From: an uncultured Lachnospiraceae bacterium
GTDB lineage: Bacteria > Bacillota > Clostridia > Lachnospirales > Lachnospiraceae
DNA: 28,973 nucleotides
Reading direction: 5' to 3'
NCBI GenBank assembly: GCA_910588815.1
Contig: CAJUQY010000038.1
Span: forward strand, 1 to 28,973
Part shown: piece by piece, positions 23,416 through 28,973 of the stretch
Numbering within the stretch: position 1 is the first letter of the stretch
How the letters are laid out: every line of letters starts with the position of its first letter
The notes under the pieces: model-generated
The model's database searches: none
What the model was told of the DNA's origin: nothing
What the model saw: only the letters and a program-made list of their open reading frames with translations
Position numbers and translations under genes: made by a program

Positions 23416-23473
23416 AGGCTGACAGATGTATACCTGCGAGGCAATATAAAGGTACACATTTGTCAGCCTTTTG
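23416..23473 (+). terminator. Second stem-loop in the 23.3-23.7 kb gap
   Basis: AGGCTGACAGATGTATACC (23416-23434) pairs with GGTACACATTTGTCAGCCT (23451-23469) with one G-U and one mismatch, followed by TTTTG. It is about 70 bp after the aldolase terminator and may be a second terminator or the end of a small unrecognised transcript. Confidence 0.6.
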
Positions 23474-23485
23474 TGCGGCGGGATC

Positions 23486-23608
23486 ATGAGCCGGCTGGAA
23501 GTGCGGGTGGAATATCAGGATATCGAAGGATTTTCCCCGAGCGGGCCCCATGCCTGGGAGAGAATGGAAGATACTCTGGAGGAATACCGGGCGCTGATGG
23601 AACAGTGA
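23486..23608 (+). CDS. Possible 40-residue small protein or gene remnant
   Basis: Open frame reading MSRLEVRVEYQDIEGFSPSG and then PHAWERMEDTLEEYRALMEQ. It has coding-like composition and an amphipathic acidic C-terminal helix, unlike the surrounding shadow frames. No strong RBS is seen (GGCGGGATC precedes it) and no family is recognised. It may be the 3' end of a decayed gene. The remaining bases to 23725 show no further feature. Confidence 0.3.
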   Translation: MSRLEVRVEYQDIEGFSPSGPHAWERMEDTLEEYRALMEQ

Positions 23609-23725
23609 GAAGACTCTTTTGGGAAATAGAAAAAGCCGCAGGAGAAGAGCGTGGACGTAATCGGAAAACTGTGGTAAAATTCCTGTAAAAGAAAGCGGCA
23701 TGGGGCCGCAGACAGGCGGAGTTTT

Positions 23726-24886
23726 ATGGAAGAGCAGAAAAGCGGAAAGAAACCTGAGCGGGGAACGGAAAAACAATCAGGAAAAAAGAAATTATGGAGA
23801 CGGGCCGGCATGGTTCTCGGCGGCCTGCTCCTGTTTCTGGTACTCTTGGCAGGCGGCTACGTGGTTTATATGCAGGTGCAGTATTACCGGATCGAGGACA
23901 ATCAGGTGATTGCCACGGAGAATAACCGGGAAGAGAGGATCCAGTCCGGCAGGGCTTATACACTTATGACCTACAACATCGGCTTCGGCGCCTATTCCGA
24001 CGATTACACGTTTTTCATGGACACGGGGGAGATGAAGGACGGGACGAAGACGGCGGGGACATCCGCCAGGGCAAAATCCAAGGAAGAAGCGCTTACGAAT
24101 ACAGAGGGGAGCGTCGGTCTTCTTAAAGCAGAGAATCCGGATTTCATCTTTGTGCAGGAGGCAGACGAGAAGGCGACCAGAAGCTATGGAGTCAACCAGG
24201 TGGAGCTTCTAAAGGAGGCGTTTTCCGGCTACGCGTCGGCCTTCGCCTGCAATTTCCACAGCGCCTATTTGTTTTATCCCTTCTACGAGCCCCACGGCTC
24301 CGTCCAGGCGGGAATGCTGACCTTTGGGAAGTATCGGATCTCGGAAAGCATCCGCAGGCAGTTTCCCGTAGATAATTCCTTCATTACCAAATTTACAGAT
24401 CTGGACCGCTGCTTTATGGTGAGCCGTGTTCCCCTGGAAAACGGGAAGGAACTTTTGCTCATCAATCTGCACCTGAGCGCTTATGATGAGGGCGGAAAAA
24501 TCCGGGCGGAGCAGCTCGCGCTTTTGAACCAGGTGTTTGAGGAGGAGCGGGAAAAAGGAAATTACGTGATTGCCGGCGGGGATTTCAACCATGATATCGC
24601 AGACTCTGTGGAAAGCTTTCCCTCGGAACAGAAAGTACCGGGCTGGGTGTTTCAGCTTGACGATTCCCAGCTTGCGGAGGGATACCATTTTGTGAAGGCG
24701 GAGAATGCGGCTGAGACACCCACCTGCCGGGGAGCCGATATTCCTTATGAAAAAGGAGTCACCTACACAGTGATTGTGGATGGCTTTATCGTCTCCGACG
24801 GAATCAAAGCCCGGGCGGAAAATGTGGACGGTGAGTTTCGCTATTCGGATCATAATCCGGTGAAGCTGACTTTTGAACTGCCGTGA
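23726..24886 (+). CDS. Membrane-anchored endonuclease/exonuclease/phosphatase (EEP) family protein
   Basis: 386 residues. A basic N-terminus and single hydrophobic helix (about 28-48) place the rest outside the membrane. The EEP fold follows: TYNIGFGAY (82-90) with N84, FVQEAD (142-147) with metal-binding E145, LLINLHLSAYD with H249, AGGDFNHD (283-290) with D286/N288, and terminal YSDHNPV with D375/H376. All catalytic positions of the DNase I/exonuclease III/inositol phosphatase superfamily are present. An exported member could act on extracellular nucleic acid, a phospholipid or phosphodiester; sequence alone does not decide. It is convergent with the AraC-type gene, with no clear terminator in the 28-bp gap. 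Confidence 0.9.
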   Translation: MEEQKSGKKPERGTEKQSGKKKLWRRAGMVLGGLLLFLVLLAGGYVVYMQVQYYRIEDNQVIATENNREERIQSGRAYTLMTYNIGFGAYSDDYTFFMDTGEMKDGTKTAGTSARAKSKEEALTNTEGSVGLLKAENPDFIFVQEADEKATRSYGVNQVELLKEAFSGYASAFACNFHSAYLFYPFYEPHGSVQAGMLTFGKYRISESIRRQFPVDNSFITKFTDLDRCFMVSRVPLENGKELLLINLHLSAYDEGGKIRAEQLALLNQVFEEEREKGNYVIAGGDFNHDIADSVESFPSEQKVPGWVFQLDDSQLAEGYHFVKAENAAETPTCRGADIPYEKGVTYTVIVDGFIVSDGIKARAENVDGEFRYSDHNPVKLTFELP

Positions 24887-24914
24887 GGAGGACGTCATCC
24901 GGTCTGGCGGAACA

Positions 24915-25772
24915 TTACGGGGTGTTTTTGGGCTTTACCGGTATCCAAACTTCAAACTTTGCATCAGACGGGTCGGGATTTAGATAAACCTCTATATCCG
25001 GCCCGTTGTCATACTCATAGCCGGAGGTGGGAAGCCATTCCGTCACGATGCGCCGCTCCAGCTCCTGAATGGCCCCGGGACAGGCGCCTTCGCCAGGAAA
25101 AACGGCCCAGGTAAAGGCGGGAACCATATATTCCTCAAAGCCTTCGGCTTTTTTTGTACTGGCGGCGGCGAGAAAATATTTCCACTGTTCTTCGTCATTG
25201 CAGACACTGACCCCCAGGATGCCCATGGGCGCAGTGTCCGTCATTTCGGCCAGCCGTTCCACTGTCCCGTTCATGGCGGCCTCCTGCCAGAGAGCCGGAA
25301 CCACGGCGAAATTATTTTCAATCTCCGAATCGAGAGGCTTTGAGACACCGATGATCCGGAAAGCCTCCTTCCGCTTGACTCGGTAATTGAGCTCTGCCCC
25401 TCCGCTTACGGCGATCCGGAAAGTGAGGGGCGGAAAGGATTTCACAGAGACACCGTCATTCCTTACGGCTGAGGGAGCGATTCCGTGAACGGACTGGAAT
25501 GCCCGGTTAAAGGCAGTGGGAGAACTGTAGCCGTACTTGGCGGCGATGTCTATCACCTTTGCGTTTCCGTTCTTAAGCTCCACGGCCGCCAGGGACATTT
25601 TTCTCCGGCGGATATACTCCGACAGGGGAATTCCGGCCATGTAGGTAAACATGCGCTGAAAGTGATAAGAAGAACAGCAGGCAATTTTTCCAAGCTGCTC
25701 GTAGCTTATCTCGTCTGTCAAATGCTCTTCCATATAATGGACTGCGTCGTTGAACCGTTCGATCCATTCCAT
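24915..25772 (-). CDS. AraC-family regulator with GyrI-like effector domain
   Basis: 285 residues. N-terminal AraC/XylS DNA-binding domain with two helix-turn-helix units (ISYEQLGKIACCSSYHFQRMFTYMAGIPLSEYIRRRKMSLAAVEL, then IDIAAKYGYSSPTAFNRAFQSVHGIAPSAVR, to about residue 104). The C-terminal part (about 115-281; FRIIGVSKPLDSEIENN, EEYMVPAFTWAVFPGEG, YEYDNGPDIEVYLNPDPSDAKFEVWIPV) is a GyrI-like/effector-binding (Rob-type) domain that binds small hydrophobic or cationic compounds. AAGGAG precedes the start. No target gene is obvious; the adjacent oxidoreductase is divergent and could be regulated. Confidence 0.93.
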   Translation of the reverse strand: MEWIERFNDAVHYMEEHLTDEISYEQLGKIACCSSYHFQRMFTYMAGIPLSEYIRRRKMSLAAVELKNGNAKVIDIAAKYGYSSPTAFNRAFQSVHGIAPSAVRNDGVSVKSFPPLTFRIAVSGGAELNYRVKRKEAFRIIGVSKPLDSEIENNFAVVPALWQEAAMNGTVERLAEMTDTAPMGILGVSVCNDEEQWKYFLAAASTKKAEGFEEYMVPAFTWAVFPGEGACPGAIQELERRIVTEWLPTSGYEYDNGPDIEVYLNPDPSDAKFEVWIPVKPKNTP

Positions 25773-25933
25773 ATGCGTAAACTCCTTTTTCTTTTTATAT
25801 GTGTCTTATTATACACGGAAGGCGCGGAGGCCGTCCCATGCTTACGGTCATTATACTGCCCGCTCTCGTTCTTTTCCACTCATTTTCTGCACAAAAAAGA
25901 GAGGCGTGAACGGGAGCGCGCCTGAATTCCGTC

Positions 25934-25962
25934 TTGACACATGGCCTTAAATTTCGCAAAAT
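25934..25962 (+). promoter_or_regulatory. Possible promoter of Gfo/Idh/MocA gene
   Basis: TTGACA (25934-25939), 17-bp spacer, CAAAAT (25957-25962). The -10 box is weak, so an activator may be needed. Confidence 0.45.
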
Positions 25963-25995
25963 AGAAGAAAACCCATGTGACAGAGGAGGCCCATT

Positions 25996-26952
25996 ATGAT
26001 ATGTCTTGCAACCATCGGAAGCGGAAGCATCGTAGATTTGTTTTTGGATGCGGCAAAGCAAACAGAAGGCATCATCCTGGAGGCTGTCTATTCCAGGACA
26101 AAGGAGCGGGCGGCACGGTTCGCAGAAAAGCACGGTGCAGAGAAGTGGTTTTCAGACTTGGATGCCATGCTTGCGGATCCAAAGGTCAGTCTCGTCTACG
26201 TGGCTTCCCCCAACAGTCTTCATTATGGTTATGCGAAGAAGGCGCTTTTGGCGGGAAAGCATGTGATCTGTGAAAAACCCTTTGTGGGAAGCGCAGCAGA
26301 GGCAAAAGAACTGTTCGCCCTCGCTTCAGAAAAAAATGTCTTTTTGATGGAAGCGATCACTGTGCTCCACATGCCGAATTTTAAGCAGGTACGGGAATGG
26401 CTTTCCGAGATTGGCCCGGTCCGCCTGGCAAATTTCAATTACAGCCAGTATTCCAGCCGCTATGACGCTTATCTGGAGGGAAAGCTCACCAACGTATTCA
26501 ATCCGGAGTTTGCCGGCGGGGCTTTGATGGACATCAATGTGTACAACCTTCACGCAGCTGTGGGACTTTTCGGGATGCCGGGGGAGACACATTACTATGC
26601 GAACCGCGGTTTCAACGGTATCGACTGCTCCGGTACGGCTGTACTTGCCTACGACGGCTTCGTCGGCACCTGCATGGGTGCCAAGGACTGCGACGGCGAC
26701 AACCGGGCGGTGATTGAGGGCGAAAAGGGTTACATCGTGGTCAAAGAGGCCGGAAATATCTGGGGAAGCGCAGAACTGATTTTGCGGAGCGGAGAACACA
26801 AGAAGGTGGATTATGACCTGGAGACCAACCGTATGAGCTACGAGGCAGCAGACTTTACGCGGGCTATAGAGACCAGAGACAAAGAAAGCCTCCGTTCCTG
26901 GCAGGAGGAGACCATGCTTGTGATGGAATTGCTCGACAAGCTGCGGAAATGA
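25996..26952 (+). CDS. Gfo/Idh/MocA family oxidoreductase
   Basis: 318 residues. N-terminal Rossmann fold (ATIGSGSIVDLFLDAA, VYSRTKERAARFAEKHGA, YVASPNSLHYGYAKKALLAGKHVICEKPF with EKPF at 93-96) and C-terminal alpha/beta substrate domain (GGALMDINVYNLHAAVGLFG with D/H positions of the active site). Members oxidise or reduce sugars, inositols or related compounds with NAD(P). The first loop GSGSI is the usual GxGxI. AGAGGAGG precedes the start. It is a single-gene unit divergent from the AraC regulator; substrate unknown. Confidence 0.93.
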   Translation: MICLATIGSGSIVDLFLDAAKQTEGIILEAVYSRTKERAARFAEKHGAEKWFSDLDAMLADPKVSLVYVASPNSLHYGYAKKALLAGKHVICEKPFVGSAAEAKELFALASEKNVFLMEAITVLHMPNFKQVREWLSEIGPVRLANFNYSQYSSRYDAYLEGKLTNVFNPEFAGGALMDINVYNLHAAVGLFGMPGETHYYANRGFNGIDCSGTAVLAYDGFVGTCMGAKDCDGDNRAVIEGEKGYIVVKEAGNIWGSAELILRSGEHKKVDYDLETNRMSYEAADFTRAIETRDKESLRSWQEETMLVMELLDKLRK

Positions 26953-26989
26953 GAAACTGGTTCTCCTCCATTTCCGAGAAGCTGTGATA

Positions 26990-27164
26990 AAAGCCCCCGG
27001 CATGCTTCCCTGGCGGATGATTAGGAAGGCTTTACGAATTTTGCGAGCATAGCGCAGGTGATTTCAGCCGACCCGATTTAATGGAGGTGAAATTACCTGC
27101 AATAAGCGGCGCAGCAAAATTCGTAAAACCGACGTGTCCGCCGGGGAAACATGCCGGGGGCTTT
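26990..27164. repeat. 175-bp nested inverted repeat with flanking TGATA (MITE-like)
   Basis: Three nested stems. Outer: AAAGCCCCCGGCATG (26990-27004) with its perfect complement (27150-27164), continued by TTCCCTGGCGGA against TCCGCCGGGGAA with one G-U. Middle: GGCTTTACGAATTTTGC (27028-27044) against 27114-27130 with one mismatch. Inner: GCAGGTGATTTC (27054-27065) against GAAATTACCTGC (27089-27100) with one mismatch. TGATA occurs just outside both ends (26985-26989 and 27166-27170). It lies between convergent genes, so it may also work as terminator. Confidence 0.75.
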
Positions 27165-27179
27165 CTGATACGCAGATAT

Positions 27180-28586
27180 TTATTCCTGTCCGTCCCAGCA
27201 GTAGGTACAGAGCTTGCTGCGGTCCAGGCCCACCGATTCGATCATATCATCCAGCCGATGGTAGCGCAGAGAGGTGAAGGTCAGCCGTTCCCCGATGTGA
27301 TTTACCATCTCCTGGTATTCGGCTGTTTCCGGGTTGGCATAAGCATCCAGTCTTGCGAACCTGTCATTGCCCTCCATATCCCGGATCACCTGTCTCGCGA
27401 TCAGGTCCATCTCAGAAGAAGAGCGGGAGAAATTCAGGTATTTGCAGCCGAAAAGCAGCGGCGGGCAGGCGGGGCGAATGTGAACCTCCTTGGCTCCGCT
27501 TTGATACAAAAACTGAGTGGTTCCGCGCATCTGGGTTCCCCGTACAATTGAATCGTCGATGAGCAAAAGCCGTTTCCCCTGGATTAAATCGTGGACGGGA
27601 ATCAGTTTCATCTTCGCGATCAGATTCCGCTGAGTCTGAATCGTCGGCATGAAAGAACGGGGCCAGGTAGGCGTATATTTAATGAAGGGACGGGAAAAAG
27701 GGATCCCGGATTCATTGGCATAGCCGACCGCGTGGGCAGTTCCCGAATCCGGAACACCGGCCACCGTGTCAGGCCGCACATTGTCCCGCTTCGCGAGCCT
27801 GGCCCCGCACTGGTAACGCATCTGTTCCACATTAATGCCCTCATAGGAGGACGACGGGTATCCGTAATAAATCCAGAGGAAGGTACAGATTTTCATATCC
27901 TTTCCGGGCTGAACCAGGGTCTTCATACCTTCTGGTGTAATGACAGCGATCTCACCGGGCCCCAGCTCCCTACAATCACTGTAGCCCAGATTCAGGTAAG
28001 CGAAGCTTTCAAAGGCGGCACAGTAGGCGTCGTCTTTTTTACCGATGGCTACAGGAGTCCGGCCCAGCCGATCTCTGGCGGCATAAATTCCCTTGGGGGT
28101 CATGATCAGCATGGTCAGAGAGCCGTCAATGAGCTCTTGGGCATATTGAATTCCTTCGATAAGATTTTCTTTTTGGTTAATCATGGTTGCCACCAGCTCC
28201 GTGGCATTGATAAGCCCACCGCTCATTTCAAAGAAATGGGAGTGGGAGGATTGCAGAAGCTTGTCTGCGATGGCGTCTGCATTATTGATTTTTCCGACCG
28301 TTGTGATAGCGTAGGTTCCATGGTGGGAACGGATTAAAAGCGGCTGCGGCTCATAGTCGGAAATGCAGCCGATGCCGAGATTTCCCTTCATAGAATTGGC
28401 ATCCCGGTCAAATTTTGTGCGGAACGGGGAGTTTTCGATGTTGTGGATCGCCCGGTCAAAGCCTTTTTCCTTATCATAAGTAACCATGCCGGCGCGCCTT
28501 GTTCCAAGATGAGAATGATAATCAGTGCCGAAAAACAGATCGAAAACACAGTCGCTTTTGGAAGCGACCCCAAAGAAACCACCCAT
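27180..28586 (-). CDS. PurF-like amidophosphoribosyltransferase paralogue lacking the catalytic cysteine
   Basis: 468 residues. N-terminal Ntn/glutaminase-type domain (about 1-240; HLGTRRAG, ATELVATMI, LGRTPVAIG, FESFAYLNLG) and C-terminal phosphoribosyltransferase domain with the PRPP loop LLLIDDSIVRGTQMR, plus VPDSGTAHAVGYA. PurF makes 5-phosphoribosylamine from PRPP and glutamine. Here the protein begins MGGFFG instead of MCGIxG, so the nucleophilic cysteine is glycine. The start is firmly set by GGAGG 8 bp upstream, and no alternative Met-Cys exists. C-terminal cysteines (LCTYCWDGQE) resemble part of PurF's Fe-S ligands. It may use ammonia, act as regulator, or make another phosphoribosyl product. 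Confidence 0.85.
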   Translation of the reverse strand: MGGFFGVASKSDCVFDLFFGTDYHSHLGTRRAGMVTYDKEKGFDRAIHNIENSPFRTKFDRDANSMKGNLGIGCISDYEPQPLLIRSHHGTYAITTVGKINNADAIADKLLQSSHSHFFEMSGGLINATELVATMINQKENLIEGIQYAQELIDGSLTMLIMTPKGIYAARDRLGRTPVAIGKKDDAYCAAFESFAYLNLGYSDCRELGPGEIAVITPEGMKTLVQPGKDMKICTFLWIYYGYPSSSYEGINVEQMRYQCGARLAKRDNVRPDTVAGVPDSGTAHAVGYANESGIPFSRPFIKYTPTWPRSFMPTIQTQRNLIAKMKLIPVHDLIQGKRLLLIDDSIVRGTQMRGTTQFLYQSGAKEVHIRPACPPLLFGCKYLNFSRSSSEMDLIARQVIRDMEGNDRFARLDAYANPETAEYQEMVNHIGERLTFTSLRYHRLDDMIESVGLDRSKLCTYCWDGQE

Positions 28587-28651
28587 AATTTATCCTCCGA
28601 ATTGTAGTGAAAAATGAGATAGTATATATTGGTTGATGAAAGAACAGTAAC

Positions 28652-28680
28652 AGTATACTAAAAAAGGAAAGAAGTCACAA
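28652..28680 (-). promoter_or_regulatory. Promoter of PurF-like gene
   Basis: Minus strand TTGTGA (28675-28680), 17-bp spacer, TATACT (28652-28657), 66 bp before the start. A second TATACT at 28621-28626 lacks a good -35 box. Confidence 0.6.
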
Positions 28681-28771
28681 GAGGGAACTTTGACATTTCT
28701 GCAAAACAGCGGATGACAGAGCAGTCCGCTGACTGGGAGAGAGAAAATTTTTAAAATTTTTAAATTTCCCA

Positions 28772-28800
28772 TTGACAGGAGAGTTGGTTGGTGTTAAAAT
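28772..28800 (+). promoter_or_regulatory. Upstream promoter facing the tRNA
   Basis: TTGACA (28772-28777), 17-bp spacer, TAAAAT (28795-28800), 122 bp before the tRNA. Bases 28801-28876 show no gene or hairpin I can support. Confidence 0.6.
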
Positions 28801-28876
28801 ACCTCTTGCGCGTGTGAAAAAGGGCGGTAAAAAAGAGAGTTTTAGACAGAAAATGAAAATATTTGAAGACTTCCTC

Positions 28877-28905
28877 TTGACAAGCTTTCCACATTATAGT
28901 AAAAT
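28877..28905 (+). promoter_or_regulatory. Proximal tRNA promoter
   Basis: TTGACA (28877-28882), 17-bp spacer, TAAAAT (28900-28905), 17 bp before the tRNA. Confidence 0.75.
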
Positions 28906-28921
28906 GTTTGAGCACACTTTT

Positions 28922-28973
28922 GGAGAGGTATCGAAGTGGTCATAACGAGGCGGTCTTGAAAACCGTTTGTCCG
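28922..28973 (+). tRNA. tRNA-Ser (anticodon TGA), cut by window end
   Basis: Begins GGAGAGGTATCGAAGTGGTC (acceptor and D arm), then anticodon stem GCGGT / ACCGT around loop CTTGAAA, anticodon TGA at 28957-28959, reading UCA. The beginning of the long class II variable arm is visible (TTGTCCG) before the window ends. The 3' half is missing. Confidence 0.92.

Noticed and set aside
23473..23688. 71-codon plus-strand frame in the 23.3-23.7 kb gap
   Set aside because: Arg/Gly-rich, no RBS, and out of frame with the more coding-like 40-residue frame at 23486.

Overview
The window looks like a Lachnospiraceae-type gut Clostridia chromosome. The grounds are moderate GC, strong AGGAGG-type ribosome binding sites, consensus TTGACA-N17-TATAAT promoters, a clostridial NAD-type glutamate dehydrogenase, a RelQ alarmone synthetase, and a Gram-positive MacB-like exporter with HlyD-type adaptors. 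This is inference from family content; no rRNA is present to place it.

Region 1 (1-11.75 kb) is a catabolic island. It holds the 3' part of a malate/L-lactate (Ldh_2) dehydrogenase, a malic enzyme (minus strand), a LarA/DUF2088-type protein, an SDR oxidoreductase (minus strand), and an operon. The operon runs: DapA/NAL-family aldolase, solute-binding lipoprotein, two HAAT-type permeases, two ATPases and a 48-codon remnant of a fumarylacetoacetate-hydrolase (FAH) family gene. Four separate promoters in this island (malic enzyme, LarA-like, SDR, aldolase operon) carry the same TTGTCTGACATC / ATGACATCAT type operator on or next to the core promoter. This makes the island look like one regulon for uptake and breakdown of an unidentified hydroxy- or keto-acid. 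No regulator gene for it lies in the window. An internally deleted insertion sequence with intact ends and a 7-bp target duplication sits directly behind the LarA-like stop codon, between the gene and its terminator.

Region 2 (11.8-17.2 kb, minus strand) is a four-gene translationally coupled exporter operon: HlyD-type adaptor, MacB-like ATPase, a second HlyD-type adaptor, and FtsX/MacB-like permease. The second adaptor has a tandemly duplicated, unrecognised domain where the tip of its coiled-coil hairpin should be. The first carries a long acidic glycine/proline tail.

Region 3 (17.3-21.4 kb) is housekeeping: a three-domain S1 RNA-binding protein, relQ overlapped by an rfbD-like reductase, and NAD(P)-glutamate dehydrogenase. 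Region 4 (21.4-27.0 kb) holds a DeoR regulator divergent from a class II (GatY/KbaY-like) aldolase across a near-perfect 16-bp palindrome, a membrane-anchored endonuclease/exonuclease/phosphatase protein, an AraC-GyrI regulator and a Gfo/Idh/MocA oxidoreductase.

Region 5 (27.0-29.0 kb) has a 175-bp nested inverted repeat flanked by TGATA duplications, a PurF-like protein that lacks the N-terminal catalytic cysteine, and the 5' part of a tRNA-Ser(UGA) gene behind two consensus promoters. The strongest candidates for something undescribed are the shared-operator catabolic regulon, the duplicated domain in the second adaptor, and the cysteine-less PurF paralogue.
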